Assembly: GCA_951217055.1 (NCBI GenBank)
Contig: OX578276.1
Span: forward strand, 13,933,430-13,997,429
DNA length: 64,000 bases
Reading direction: 5' to 3'
Source of the DNA: Gerris lacustris
Lineage: Eukaryota > Arthropoda > Insecta > Hemiptera > Gerridae
In this document: in pieces, positions 1 through 10,576 of the stretch
Layout of the letters: every line of letters begins with the position of its first letter
How positions within the stretch are numbered: position 1 is the first letter of the stretch
Position numbers and translations under genes: made by a program
Notes under the pieces: generated by a model
What the model saw: only the letters and a program-made list of their open reading frames with translations
Database searches by the model: none
What the model was told of the DNA's origin: nothing

Positions 1-78
1 ATTTATAAAGTAGAATTAAACCTGTCGATTTTCGATTGCTTATTAGTGTCTTTCACCCGTTTCCCTTTTGATGTAACA
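1..78 (+). repeat. End of a BEL/Pao-type 5' LTR (cut by window edge)
   Basis: The stretch ends in AACA four bases before a primer-binding site and is followed by a gag-like frame, so it reads as the last part of a 5' LTR. The rest of the LTR lies outside the window, so its length and start are unknown. Confidence 0.5.
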
Positions 79-81
79 TTT

Positions 82-98
82 TGACGACCGTGACAGGA
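82..98 (+). other. Primer-binding site, tRNA-Arg type
   Basis: TGACGACCGTGACAGGA matches the complement of the 3' end of arthropod tRNA-Arg (expected TGGCGACCGTGACAGGA) with a single G-to-A change in the CCA-pairing part. This primer site is characteristic of many BEL/Pao elements, and it sits correctly between the LTR end and gag. Confidence 0.75.
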
Positions 99-112
99 AT
101 TATTTGTGAAAG

Positions 113-609
113 ATGGATCAGGTGAAAGTTATTCGACACAAGCGAAAAGCTGTTAGAGCTTCATTTACCAAAATTTGTAAAAAAAATTAGATGCCGCGTT
201 TGAAAGTAATAGTGAAGAAGAAATTCATGTCTATTTTGAACAGTTAAAGAACAAATGTGAGTGTTTGAAGCAGTTAAATTCAGAAATATGTGATTTATTG
301 ACCGAAGACGACGGCAGTTTAGAACAAGAATACGAGGAGATCGACCGGACTGATGAAACCTTTTTAAGGTATAATTTTATAATTTCCTCTCGCACTAGGA
401 CTGAAAGTTCAAATAATGAACCGATGATGGGAAGCGATGTTGTAAATACCGGAAAAAGAACCTTTAAATTGCTCGCATTCTACATAAAGCCATTTTCTGG
501 GCAAGCTCAGGCCTGGTTACCATTTTGGAACCAGTTTCAAAGAATTCATATAGATTGTGGTATCTCACTTAGTTATAAGGTATATGTAATGAACCTAGAT
601 ATTAATTAA
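113..609 (+). pseudogene. BEL/Pao gag, frameshifted N-terminal part
   Basis: An ATG at 113 opens a short frame that ends at a TAG at 188-190, and the reading continues in another frame from 181 to a TAA at 607-609. The switch falls in an A-run (about 178-187), the usual place for a one-base slip. The basic N-terminus, the acidic middle and the segment FSGQAQAWLPFWNQF (about 490-535) match the BEL/Pao gag N-terminal region (DUF1759-like), which would package retrotransposon RNA in cytoplasmic particles. Only about 160 residues remain; protease, RT and integrase do not follow. The frame ends right after AAG-GTATAT at 577-585, which looks like a splice donor, so a truncated copy or a spliced transcript are both possible. 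Confidence 0.7.
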
Positions 610-1010
610 ACATGTTAATGGTAGTTAATTCCATTGTTTTATTTAGTTGAGTTTTTTTTTAGGGGGCTGTTGTCAATTTTGCCCCAGATTTGAAAATTTA
701 TGATTGTAAATCTGTGTTTAGTCATTTTGTTAGTTTGGCTAGCCTGTTTGGTAGATGTTCGCGTTCTGACGTCATCTTAGGGAAGGGGAAATAGCCTAGG
801 TACCTTGTGATTTTCGTAGGAAAATTCACTGATCCGGCTGGTCTCGTTGGCGAAAGGGGCACTGGGAAGTCCGTCTGGAGAGACGATAAATATTTTTTTA
901 ATTCGCCATTTTTGTAGTTTTAGTAATACAAGATTTTCTTGTTGTATTCGAGTCTTGTTTAGTGTACAAGTTTAATTTCATCCAAATTTAATTTACTACT
1001 ATTAGAGCCA
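580..1010 (+). repeat. Possible intron end or diverged LTR after BEL gag
   Basis: A T-run and AG at 651-662 would serve as a splice acceptor for the donor at 579/580 (83-bp intron). Alternatively the G-run at 662-666 is a polypurine tract and TGTTGTCAA at 668 starts an LTR; the region holds a TGACGTCAT-like site near 770 and T-rich sequence but no clear match to the LTR tail at 1-78. I cannot decide between these. Confidence 0.3.
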
Positions 1011-1021
1011 CACTTTGCTGA

Positions 1022-1095
1022 TTTTATCAGACAAATCTTTCTGCCACAAATCTTCCTGGCATAAATCTTCCTGGCATAAATCTTCGTGACACGAG
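1022..1095 (+). repeat. Short tandem repeat, about 17-18 bp unit
   Basis: The block AAATCTTCCTGGCAT recurs with small changes four times in a row. No function is visible. Confidence 0.6.
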
Positions 1096-1230
1096 TCTCA
1101 CCATTAATTCACCACGTCGGTGCAAATTTAGAATTTTGATCTAAGGAGATCATTTCTCTACTCAGCTCAGTTTACTCCAACGATCATATGAGTTTCACAT
1201 TGACATTCACATTGACATTCACATTCACTG

Positions 1231-1309
1231 TAGTCACATTGAGTACAATGAAAAGGCTTTGACTTCAAGTGAATAGAGATTATGTGCTTTTTTACATTCA
1301 TATTGGTAT
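1231..1309 (-). repeat. Duplicate of a zinc-finger exon segment
   Basis: About 78 bp starting GTAGTCACATTGAGTACAAT is repeated nearly identically at 3350-3427, where it encodes part of a C2H2 finger on the minus strand. Here it directly precedes the RTE insertion, so the RTE element lies between two copies of the same finger segment. Tandem finger duplication or a large duplication made at insertion would both give this. Confidence 0.7.
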
Positions 1310-3131
1310 GAATGTAATGTCATCCGGTAAAGAAATATGAAGCGGAGACTATAACAAAGATAATGAGTGAGTACGGATCAACAAAAACAGTGATAAGGGA
1401 ATTGTCAAGTGTGGCTAAACACACTAGAAGCAGAAAGAGGACCAATTACTGAGAGAAAATTGATTCTGAAAGAAGCTACAGACTTTTATAGGAAAATTTA
1501 TCACGATGAAGAAGCTTTCGATACCTTTGAAACAGGAGTGAGTGAGGAAGAACCAGAAGTTATGACGGCAGAAATTAAAGCAGCCATCAAAAAACTAAGC
1601 GCAAAAAAGGCTCCAGGAGAAGATAACATAACCAACGAAATCATAATGCAGGGTAAAGAAGCTCTAATAATTCCACTATACATTTTGTTCAATAAAATAA
1701 TGAAGGACAAAAAAATACCACAAAGCTGGAAGGTAAGTAAGATTGTACTTTTGCACAAAAATGGAGACAGGAGTAGAATAAACAACTACAGGCCAATTAG
1801 TTTAACCTCAGTGTTCTACAAAATATTCGCCAAAATTGTACAACAGAGGATTAAAGGGAAAATATACGAAACGCACTCAGTGGAGCAAGCAGGTTTCAGG
1901 GCAGGGTACTCGACAAATGACCAACTTCACACAGTAAGGCAGGTAATGGAAAAATGCAAAGAACATAATATGCCACTATTCCTGTGCTTTATAGACTTTA
2001 ATAAAGCATTCGACTCACTGAGGCACAAAGAGATATGGGCGGCACTCAGAGATGTTGGAATAGGAGAAGCCTACATAGAATTAATAAGAGAAATATATAG
2101 CAACAGCGAAGCATTCGTAGCCTTAGAAAAGGATGGAGAAAAGTTCAATGTTCGAAAAGGTGTAAGACAAGGATGTCCGATCTCTTCAATAATTTTCAAC
2201 TGTGTATTAGAGAAAGCATTTCGGGAACTAATATGGAAAAATGTGGGTATAAATATAAATGGTCGAAAGCTAAACAATTTGAGATTTGCTGACGATGTCC
2301 TTCTATTTTCTTCAAATGAAGCAGAAATGAGTAGAATGATTAATGAATTAATGGAAGTTTGCAAAAAATATGGACTAACAATCAATTGGACAAAATCCAA
2401 GTTAATGTCAAGCGAAAGTCAGGAACCTGTGAATGTAGGAGGCGGAATAATTGAGTACGTGAAAGAATATATATACCTTGGTCAATTAATATCATTTCAC
2501 AACTCGTCAAACAGCGAGATATGTAGAAGAATAAATATAGGTTGGAAGAAATATTGGTCTCTGAAGAAAATCTTTAAGGGGTGCATACCTGAAAGCATAA
2601 AAATACAAACACTGCAAAGATGCATATTTCCGACTATATTATATGGCTGTCAGACTTGGTCCCTCACACAGAAGCTAGACCAGAGACTGGTCTCAGCTCA
2701 GTGCCAGATGATAAGGTCAATGTTTGGCATAAGCAAGAAGGAAAGGCAAAGAAATAGGAGTATAATAAATAGATATGGAGGAAAAAGCCTAATGATAGAA
2801 AGTCACAAACTAAAGTGGAAATGGGCGGGACATGTGCATAGAATGAGCACAGACAGATGGGCCAGATTATCCACGGAATGGACTCCGTATGGGAATAAAA
2901 GGAACAAAGGAAGACCGGCAAGAAGATGGGCAGATGAGATATCTGAAAGGTTAGGGAAGGTATGGCACAGGACAGCTACAAATAGGCTAATCTGGAAGAA
3001 GGTAGTTAATCTGCACGTTCAGTAGCTACACAACAGTTATAAGATGGTCTACACACCTATACCCCTATTAGGGAGGCTTTTGCTTCATCTAAATGAAGTG
3101 TCGATAAAGCTATTATTATTATTATTATTAT
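1310..3131 (+). mobile_element. RTE-type non-LTR retrotransposon, 5'-truncated
   Basis: The element holds a reverse transcriptase frame and ends in a (TAT)n microsatellite tail at 3110-3131, which is typical of RTE elements. The 5' end, including the apurinic endonuclease domain, is missing, as expected from incomplete reverse transcription. I see no clean short target duplication. Confidence 0.75.
1321..3025 (+). pseudogene. RTE-type reverse transcriptase
   Basis: The main frame, 1397-3025, encodes about 540 residues. It contains the RT core: the fingers segment with NYRPISL, the palm motif SxIDFNKAFD-like FIDFNKAFDS, RQGCPIS, and the catalytic FADD box at about 2285-2296. The C-terminal signature WKWAGHVHRM followed by GRPARRW is characteristic of the RTE clade. 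It would prime and copy element RNA at the target site. The first part (1321-1410) is in a different frame, so a frameshift near 1400 separates the linker from the RT; together with the lost endonuclease this copy is dead. The RT itself is uninterrupted for over 500 codons, so insertion is not very old. Confidence 0.85.
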
Positions 3132-3139
3132 GCTGGCGC

Positions 3140-3626
3140 ACAATATGGTGTTTTAATGAGGAACTTATCGCACCCATATAATCACAACGAGGGCACTTAT
3201 GAGGCTTGAATTTCATGTGTGCAACTTTGAGAGATGCTCTATTTTGGCTTTTTTGTGAGCCGCATAATCGCATTGAGGACAGTTGAAATACTTTTTTTTC
3301 ATATGCACAGCTTCAACATGCTCACACACTTCTGACTTTGTTCTAGCTCTGTAGTCACATTGAGTACAATGAAAAGGCTTTGACTTCAAGTGAATAGAGA
3401 TTATGTTCTTTTCTACATTCATATTGGTCCTAGAAGTAAATTCACACTAAGAACTGGTAAAACGCTCTTTTGATGTGAACACATTTTATGTCCCGGGACA
3501 GATTATAATTTCAGCCACTAATGTAGTCACAATCTGGACACTTGAAAATAATTGATTCCAGGTTCTCATTAAGCTGCTTAATTGTATTTTCCTGGCCAGT
3601 TTCGCTTTCAAATAGTACTCTGGAAT
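3140..3626 (-). pseudogene. C2H2 zinc-finger cluster, decayed
   Basis: Read on the minus strand, four C2H2-type units follow one another. The first (about 3490-3590) has CPDCDY but a TGA within the finger and a lost first histidine. The second (about 3305-3370) is complete: CTQCDY, 12 residues, then HVEAVH. The third (about 3225-3300) has CPQCDY but one residue too few before its histidines and then shifts frame. The fourth (about 3140-3210) is complete, CPRCDY to HIVRQH. Linkers such as KSKPFHC fit DNA-binding host zinc-finger proteins of insects. A possible acceptor (CCAGAG) lies upstream at about 3625 and gives an in-frame join to the exon-like block at 10469-10576. Stop and frameshifts suggest a pseudogene, although assembly errors cannot be excluded. 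Confidence 0.65.
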
Positions 3627-3843
3627 GTTGAGCTTCTCTCTATTTAAGTCCAGGATCAACTAAAAAAAAAAAAATAATAAATAAATAAATAAATAAATAA
3701 ATAAAATAAAATATAGGAGAGACGACTGTTGTAAATGTTGAGCTTCTCTCTATTTAAGTCCAGGATCAACTAAAAAAAAAAAAATAATAAATAAATAAAT
3801 AAATAAATAAATAAAATAAAATATAGGAGAGACGACTGTTGTA
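3624..3843 (+). repeat. Exact tandem duplication of 110 bp
   Basis: The unit AATGTTGAGCTTCTCTCTAT... through GACGACTGTTGTA occurs at 3624-3733 and again at 3734-3843 without visible differences. Each unit contains an A-run and (AAAT)n, so it resembles a duplicated retroposon tail. The identity implies a recent duplication or an assembly artefact. Confidence 0.9.
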
Positions 3844-4146
3844 TGTGATGATGATCACAGTGTACCTTGGACCACCCTTTAGTTTCTTGGAAGATGCTGC
3901 TGTCAACATGACAGAATTGTACTAAGACAATGTTTATACTCAGTCGAGTCCTAGCAAGCGTGAGAGTTGCTGTCCATGTCCTGTTGTTTATGAATAACAT
4001 TTTTAGCTCAAAAAGTAACAACTTTTGGTTTTACTATTTTTTTTTTTTAAATTGATAATTGTGTTTTAAATCACATTCTACCTGACTCACTACTTATTGG
4101 TGAGTAATTTGTTATGCCATATTTCAGTTTTAAACATAACCTAGAG

Positions 4147-4260
4147 CAGTGGTTCTTAACCGGGGGGCCGCGGCCCCCCAGGGGGCCTCGAAAGGTAGTT
4201 AGGTACTAGGTATATTATATACTTGGAGATTTTAAGGGGGCCGTGGCATCATCAAAAATG
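4147..4260 (+). mobile_element. hAT-like transposon end
   Basis: CAGTGGTTCTTAACC at 4147-4161 is the terminal sequence typical of many hAT (Charlie-like) transposons and is followed by G/C-rich GGGGGGCCGCGGCCCCCC. The matching opposite terminus is not visible, so only one end can be placed. Confidence 0.5.
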
Positions 4261-4269
4261 CACCATCAT

Positions 4270-4964
4270 GTACCTTGGATCACAACAACGTCCTGTACCT
4301 CTGATCAATGATCATATAGGTACATTATGTTACAATTATTATTAATATTATTATTATAACTATTTCCAAAGATCAACATAATTTTTAATACCAGATTAAA
4401 TTCTACAACCGAATTGCAAATGGCAGCAAATTTGTGAAAGAATCCGATGAAATATATGATTTTGTAGCGGAAGATATTGTGGTAAAACTGCCAACCCCAG
4501 TAGAATTAGGTGGATCTGCTAAAACTAATGGACAGTTGCGGTTCCAAGTAGACTTTTCTAGCTTTTAACGATATTTAACTAATTTTGAAAACATGTATAT
4601 ACAATTAACAATTATACAAATTTTATAAAAAAACAATTACAATACAAATTTAATAAAAAGGGTTACAATAAAATTTCTGTTTAAAAATGTTGTTTTTAAT
4701 ACGCATATTATCTTCCTTAAGGTACATGTCATTGATGATCCAAGGTACACAAGAACATGATCAATGGTACATTATGGTCTTGTACCATTGATCACATATC
4801 AATAAAATATAATTTTTTTTTTTCCTATAACTGTTTAATATTTATATTCTCAAAAATCACATAGTGTGTAGGAATAATGGTGTTATCAGGAGAGACTCTT
4901 TCTGTTGTTATATTTTAAAAAAGGCTTTTAAAATAATATAAAAGTAAATTGTGATCCAAGGTAC
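4270..4964. repeat. Dispersed 14-bp motif in both orientations
   Basis: GTACCTTGGATCAC occurs at 4270-4283 and its exact reverse complement at 4951-4964. Related copies (GATCCAAGGTAC, GATCAATGGTAC, GTACCATTGATCAC) occur at about 4738, 4759 and 4782, and a partial one near 3862. Function unknown. Confidence 0.6.
4395..4568 (+). other. Exon-like coding fragment of unknown family
   Basis: An open frame of 57 codons runs from just after an AG (TACCAG) to a TAA, beginning IKFYNRIANGSKF and ending QVDFSSF. Composition is protein-like and no stop interrupts it. The sequence just after the stop (4564-4640) is repeated in inverted orientation at 10297-10376, so it may be the 3' end of a repeated element. 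I do not recognise the protein. Confidence 0.35.
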
Positions 4965-5819
4965 AACAGACTCCACTACATGCAGCCATTGCTCAAAAAT
5001 GCACACTGGCTCTGGAAGAAACTCATAGGTCACTCAATTAGGAGCAGAAGAATCTTATAGGTGACTGAAGCAGTGGATCACAAACCAAAAACAAGAAAGA
5101 AAAGAAAGTGTAGGGAAAAGATAATATGAAAATTATTAAGATTTAAGCAAAGATGGTACTGAATATTTTAGTTTAATTATTAATGGTTATTCTTTAGGTT
5201 CGTATAAGTGTTCAAGTATATGTTGTAGTGTCTCATTAGACTACAATTTAATGACTATGAAAATAATTTAATTAAAACTTTATGATTTTGTTTTAATACG
5301 AGAATAATTTAATAAACAGGTTATACTTATGTAAGATTCATTTGGTGAACATTTGTATCAAGTTGTGGTAGATTGCATTTAATTTAATTCAGTGCTACAT
5401 ATCAATACGATGTTGTATTTGGTGACGTACAAGTTTGGTATGCACTTTGAAATTAAGGTATAATCCAAATATAAGATTCGTCACATTTAATTAATTTTAT
5501 GAAGTAATTCAATTTTAAATGATAGATGGAATTTTTTTATAATCAATTAATTTTAATTAAGATTAATTTATCTTAAATGGTGAAAAATAATTAAATATTC
5601 TATATATGGACTTCAGTGAATACATATTGGTATTCCTGAAAATTAAATAGTCTATAAATATGAGGTGATGCCAGGAAATTATGTTCGACTCCGAGAATCT
5701 TTCCCCGAAGCATGAGTTCGAAACCGTCTGGGGACTTAACATTTTTCTTTTAGTTAAAATTTCTTATTTCTTTTTAATGTCTTTTTATCACTTACTTAGA
5801 CTAGTCAGTTTGACTAGTC
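4569..5819. other. AT-rich sequence without a recognisable gene
   Basis: Apart from the motif copies noted above I see no coding sequence. The last 20 bases contain the palindrome TAGACTAGTC...GACTAGTCTA immediately left of the Gypsy insertion. Confidence 0.5.
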
Positions 5820-5823
5820 TAAG

Positions 5824-5974
5824 TGTTGTGATGCTTGCCCGCATTACATCGTTATATTGAGCCTGGGTGTATGGGCTGTTTCTTTTGTGCTGTGTCTTTC
5901 TAGTTTCCATATTATACGTTACACACCTCGTGATTCATGTTTATGTGCTTTTATATTAAAACCCTATCATAACA
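5824..5974 (+). repeat. 5' LTR of the Gypsy element, 151 bp
   Basis: It starts TGTTGTGATGC and ends CATAACA. It matches the 3' LTR at 9899-10035 except for about 14 extra bases (TTGTGCTGTGTCTT) in the middle. Apart from that indel the two appear almost identical, so the insertion is young. Confidence 0.95.
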
Positions 5975-8145
5975 TGGTGGCAGCGGTGGGATTTGAACCT
6001 ACATCGAACTTTAGAATAAATCGATTCTATCTACAAAAGATATATCAAAAAGACAATGAAAGTTTTGATGACTTTGTAGCGAAATGCAAACTCCAAGCAT
6101 ATAAATGTGACTTCACCCCTGGCGAATTAAACGAAAGAGTCATAGAACAAATTATAATAGGGACCAAACACACGGAGATCCAGAAAGCTCTCCTTCAAAA
6201 AGACAAATCATTAACAGTCGAACAAGCTGTAGACATGGGTCGTGCTCATGAGGCATCAGTTGACCATATGAAATCATTGATAAATGCAACAACATCAAGC
6301 CAGAAAGAGAATGTAGATGCAATAAAATCAAAAAGGGAATGTAACAATGATAGATGTCTCCGGTGTGACAAAATTCACCAAAAAAACAAGTGCCCAGCTT
6401 ACGGGTCTGTGTGCTCAAAATGTGGCATTAAAAACCACTGGAGTATTTGCTGCAAAACAAACTCAGATAGATCACAAACAGATCACTCTAATAGCAAATT
6501 TAAACATGATAGGTACAAGAAAAACAAGAGCTCAGGGGTCAATGAGATCAACACAGATTGCAAAGACCAAAGTTTTGCGTTTTTCAATATTGATAGTATA
6601 CAAAACATAAAAAGCAACAGTGAAGCGTATACCACAATACAAATTAAAATTGATGCTAATAGTGCAGCCAAACTCTTAATGAAAATTGACACTGGGTCAC
6701 AAGCCAATACTATTCCAATCAAAATTTTTAAAAAAATGTGTCACAAATATGAAACAATAAGGAATAAAAAGTGCAATTTAGCTGTTAAAAATAACTCAAC
6801 TAAACTATCAGCCTACAACAACACCCCAATAAAACAATATGGTACAGTTAAATTGCCTTGCAGACACAGTAATACATGGCATGACACTACATTTTATATT
6901 GTTGAGACTGAGGGCCCACCTATCATAGGCCTTACTTCATCACTTAAAATGGATCTGGTGTCTCTTAATTGTAAAATTGAAGATAAACCAAAAATATACT
7001 CAGCCATGGCGTTGGATGTGGTAAGCAAATTAACTATTAATTTCCCTCATGATATAAAGGATTTAAAAAATAAATATCCGGAACAATTTGACAAAGTTGG
7101 CAAACTTGATGGTGAGTACCACATAACAGTTGACCCTAATATTACTCCAACTGTACATGCACCAAGGAAATTTCCTATACAACTAAAAGATAAACTTAAA
7201 AGTACATTAGATAATCTCGAAGCGCAAGATATAATAATAAAAGTAATAGAACCAACGGACTGGGTGAACAGTCTAGTCATAGCGCCTAAACCTGATGGTA
7301 ACATAAGATTATGTTTAGACCCAAAAGATCTTAACAAAGCAATAAAAAGATCTTATCATAAAGTTCCAACATTGGAGGAAATTAATCATAAATTAAATGG
7401 TGCTAAAGTTTTTAGCAAGCTAGATGCCAAGAATGGATACTGGTCAGTTGTTTTAGACCGTGAAAGTAGTCTACTAACCACCTTCAATACACCTTTCGGG
7501 AGGTATGCATACTTAAGACTTCCAATGGGACTAAAAACATCTCAAGATGTTTTTCAACAAAAAATGGACTGTGCTTTAGAAAATTGCCCAGGAACCATAA
7601 GTATCACTGATGACATTGTAGTATTTGGTAAAACCCAAGAAGAACATGATAAAAACTTAATGACCTTGATGGAGACAGCGAAAGAAAAGGGTATCACTTT
7701 TAATAGTGCAAAATGTACTATCAGTGTTCCCCAAATAAAATTTTTTGGATCTATTTATGATGAACATGGTCTACATCCAAATGGAGAAAAAATTAAAAGT
7801 ATTAAATCTCTTCCTCCTCCCAAAAACAAGCAGGAATTGCAACATATTTTAGGCCTCTTAAACTACATGTCACCTTTTGTTTCAAATATGTCAAACCTCA
7901 CTGCAGGATTAAGAAAACTATTATCTAAAGACAGTGAATTTGTGTGGACTGAAACACACAATTCATTTCTTGAAAGAGCTAAACAAGCGGTAACAGAAGA
8001 ACTAACATTAGCTTATTTTGACCCCAATATAGAATCTACTGTACAAGTTGATGCATCTTCCACTGGTCTTGGGGCAGTTCTCATACAAAAAGATAAACCC
8101 ATTATGTTCGCATCTAAAGCACTTACAGAAACAGAAAAAAGATAA
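5974..8145 (+). pseudogene. Gag remnant, protease, RT and start of RNase H (Gypsy)
   Basis: An ATG at 5974 (spanning the LTR/primer-site border) opens a 723-codon frame. Residues about 20-105 match only the C-terminal half of a Gypsy capsid; the N-terminal 150 or so residues expected are absent directly after the primer site. Then come two CCHC knuckles (about residues 128-162: CX2CX3HX4C and CX2CX4HX3C), a retropepsin with DTGS (about 239), the RT with KLDAKNGYW (about 482) and ITDD (about 546; the usual form is xxDD), and the first RNase H acid (VDASS, about 691). It would encode the particle and replication enzymes acting in cytoplasmic particles. A TAA at 8143-8145, caused by a small deletion in RNase H, ends the frame; downstream sequence continues in another frame. 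Confidence 0.93.
5975..5999 (+). other. Primer-binding site, tRNA-Leu type
   Basis: The 25 bases starting TGGTGGCAGCGGTGGG are complementary to the 3' end of a tRNA-Leu, including its CCA and T-arm. They directly abut the LTR. Confidence 0.9.
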
Positions 8146-9767
8146 ACATAGAGCGAGAGATGCTTGCAGTAGTTTTTGGTTGCGAAAGATTTCATACATT
8201 TTTATTTGGACGACCATTTACCGTAGAATCAGATCACAAACCACTGGAGATGATCAAGCTAAAATATCTGACTGCAGCACCTCCTCGTTTACTCAGAATG
8301 TTACTCCGAATACAGCAATACGATATAACTATTAAATATAGACCTGGAAAAGATATGGTTGCAGCCGATTGCCTCTCTAGACTTCCCTCAACTGACAAAG
8401 AAGGCATAGAGCTTAACACGAAGATAGACTTTATTTATTTTTCAAAAGACAAAGTAAATGAATTAAAACATTCAACCGAAAAAGACTATCTGCTGAGACA
8501 ACTTGCAAAAGTAACAGTGCAAGGTTGGCCGAACAGTCTTAAAGAATTACCTACTGCATTGAAACCTTATTGGCCTTTCAGAGATGAAATATCTATTGAA
8601 AATGGCATAATGTTGAAGGGAGAACGGATAATTATCCCTGATAGCATGAGAAAACTGATCTTGACAAAACTCCATTCCGGACATCAAGGAATTGAAAAAA
8701 CAAGATTAAGAGCTAGAGACTGTGTATATTGGCCTGGACTTAACAGTGACATTGAAAAAATGATTCAAGAATGCCCTACATGCCAAGAATACAAAAATTC
8801 TCTAAGCAAAGAACCTCTGCAGTCACACGATATACCTACCAGACCTTGGCAATGGGTATACAGTGACTTATTTAGCATTGATTCAAAAACTTATATTTTA
8901 ATCACCGACTCATACTCAAAATTCCCCTTTGTAATACCTCTTCGTAAAACTGATAGTCAGGCCGTTATCAATGAAGTTAAACGAATATTTGCAGAACAAG
9001 GCATACCAGAAAGGATATACAGCGACAATGGTCCTCAATACTCTTCAGAAGCATTCCGAAATTTCACTAAAACTTGGGGTATAGAACATATAACCAGCTC
9101 CCCTCACTACCCAACATCAAATGGATTCATTGAAAGATCAGTTCAAACCATTAAAACCACTATAAAAAAATGCATTGACAGTGAAAAAGACATAGATAAA
9201 GCACTTTTATGCATTCGGGCCACTCCAATTGATTGTTCTGTACCTAGCCCAGCAGAAATGCTGTATGGCAGGAAGATATTAACAGATATCCCCGTTAAAA
9301 TAAAGAACAACTGCACGAAGAAAGATGAGATCTATCATCGTTATGAAACAAACCAAGATAATAGTTCACTCTACTACAACAGACAATCCCAAGAGTTACC
9401 TCACCTCCCAGACGGACAATCGGTAAGAATCCAAGACCAATCGACAAAGAAGTGGATGCCAGCGACTGTAGTTACCACTTCAGATGAACCAAGATCATAT
9501 ATAGTACAAACTCAATCTGGAAACTTGGTCCGACGTAACCGCAAACACATAAGAAGCTGCATACCTCCACAGGAGAGTAACCTAAGAGGGAGTGAAGAAA
9601 ACTACACAGCACCAACTCAGATGAATCCTGAAAACGAATGTACACCCTACAAGGAGAGAACTTCAAAGGAAAATACTGAGGAAATAAAGTCACCACAAGC
9701 TTCAGCTACTCAAAACACTACTAGAAGCGGAAGAGCAGTGGTCATCCCAAAGCGTTTGGACCTATGA
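8146..9767 (+). pseudogene. RNase H remainder and integrase (Gypsy)
   Basis: The frame runs on from the break and is open to a TGA at 9765-9767 (first ATG at 8160). It carries the rest of RNase H, the HHCC zinc-binding domain (HSGHQG at about 8673 to CPTC at about 8773), and the DDE core with TDSYSK (about 8905), SDNGPQ (about 9022) and NGFIERS (about 9120). The C-terminal region is basic and ends shortly before the polypurine tract. Integrase would insert the cDNA into chromosomes. All catalytic positions are present; the damage is the frame break relative to the upstream part. Confidence 0.93.
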
Positions 9768-9884
9768 ACAAATTATTCAGTAAATTAGCTAACACTATAA
9801 TATATTTATGTTAATGTAATTATAATTCAAACACTTATTTACCTAGATGTATTTTAACAGTTTAATATTCTTTTTTTTTAAATT

Positions 9885-9898
9885 TAATGAAAGAAAGA
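9885..9898 (+). other. Polypurine tract
   Basis: AATGAAAGAAAGA lies directly before the TG of the 3' LTR, the place where plus-strand DNA synthesis is primed. Confidence 0.75.
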
Positions 9899-10035
9899 TG
9901 TTGTGATGCTTGCCCGCATTACATCGTTATATTGAGCCTGGGTGTATGGGCTGTTTCTTTCTAGTTTCCATATTATACGTTACACACCTCGTGATTCATG
10001 TTTATGTGCTTTTATATTAAAACCCTATCATAACA
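9899..10035 (+). repeat. 3' LTR of the Gypsy element, 137 bp
   Basis: Same sequence as the 5' LTR minus 14 bases. TAAG follows at 10036-10039. Confidence 0.95.
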
Positions 10036-10296
10036 TAAGTAGAGTGCCGATGTGACAGTTTTCTAATTCCAATTAAATTTACTTAAAATTCCATTTTCAC
10101 ATGAGGGAAGCTCATCTTACCGATTAAGTTGGCTATTATTGCTGACTGGCATCACTTCACCATTTTGTATGCCTACATTTTACGTCTCAACTTCACTGCA
10201 CAAGTGGTGACGTTCACCAAAGAAGCATATTAATACCGCCATTGATTTTGTAATTTAATTAAAACAAATTTTCGCATAATGTAATTTGTAACTATT

Positions 10297-10376
10297 TTTT
10301 TATAAAATTTGTATTGTATAATTGTTAATTGTATATACATGTTTTAAAAATTAGTTAAATATCGTTAAAAAAATAA
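10297..10376 (-). repeat. Inverted copy of 4564-4640
   Basis: About 75 bp here are the reverse complement of the sequence just downstream of the coding fragment at 4395-4568 (shared core ACATGTATATACAATTAAC). The two copies flank the Gypsy insertion and the sequence around it. Confidence 0.75.
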
Positions 10377-10468
10377 TTAATTAATGAGATAGAAGAACTC
10401 TTAAGGCTTGGAAGATTAGATATTATACTGAATCAATGTTATTATTATTACAAGCATGTAATATTTAC

Positions 10469-10576
10469 CATGTTTAGACTGTGGCTGCACTTCGTCAGAT
10501 GTACCCCAGGCAGGTTCTATTTTGACTAAGAAATCTGTACTTTGGACATCACAAACCTCTGGTTTACACTCTGAAC
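10469..10576 (-). CDS. Exon-like segment, possible linker exon of the zinc-finger gene
   Basis: On the minus strand a 108-base open segment is bordered by TTATGTTACAG (acceptor) and GTAAAT (donor). In the open frame it starts SECKPEVCDVQ, contains FLVKIEPAWGTS and ends SKH, carrying 2 bases in and 1 base out. Such KIEP-type acidic linkers are common between the N-terminus and the finger array in insect zinc-finger proteins, and the strand matches the finger cluster at 3140-3626. The join is an inference; the Gypsy insertion would then sit in the intron. Confidence 0.45.

Larger units (their letters stand above)
5824..10035 (+). mobile_element. Gypsy-type LTR retrotransposon, Mag-like, full structure
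   Basis: Two LTRs with TG...CA ends, an adjacent tRNA-Leu primer site, a gag-pol reading frame, a polypurine tract and a 4-bp target duplication (TAAG at 5820-5823 and 10036-10039) define a complete insertion of 4212 bp. The tRNA-Leu primer and two unequal CCHC knuckles point to the Mag lineage. It is defective: most of gag is missing and RNase H is frameshifted. Confidence 0.95.

Noticed and set aside
1200..1230. TTGACATTCACA repeats as regulatory sites
   Set aside because: They are a short tandem expansion within the zinc-finger-derived sequence.
3770..4021. Minus-strand frame ending in Phe/Leu/Ile repeats
   Set aside because: Its end is the reverse of the (AAAT)n tract in the 110-bp duplication; no protein similarity.
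5640..5750. tRNA-like pattern with GAGTTCGAAACC
   Set aside because: B-box match is imperfect, and no acceptor stem or A box can be formed.
6152..7337. Several frames on the opposite strand of the Gypsy gene
   Set aside because: Shadows of the gag-pol frame; no motif.
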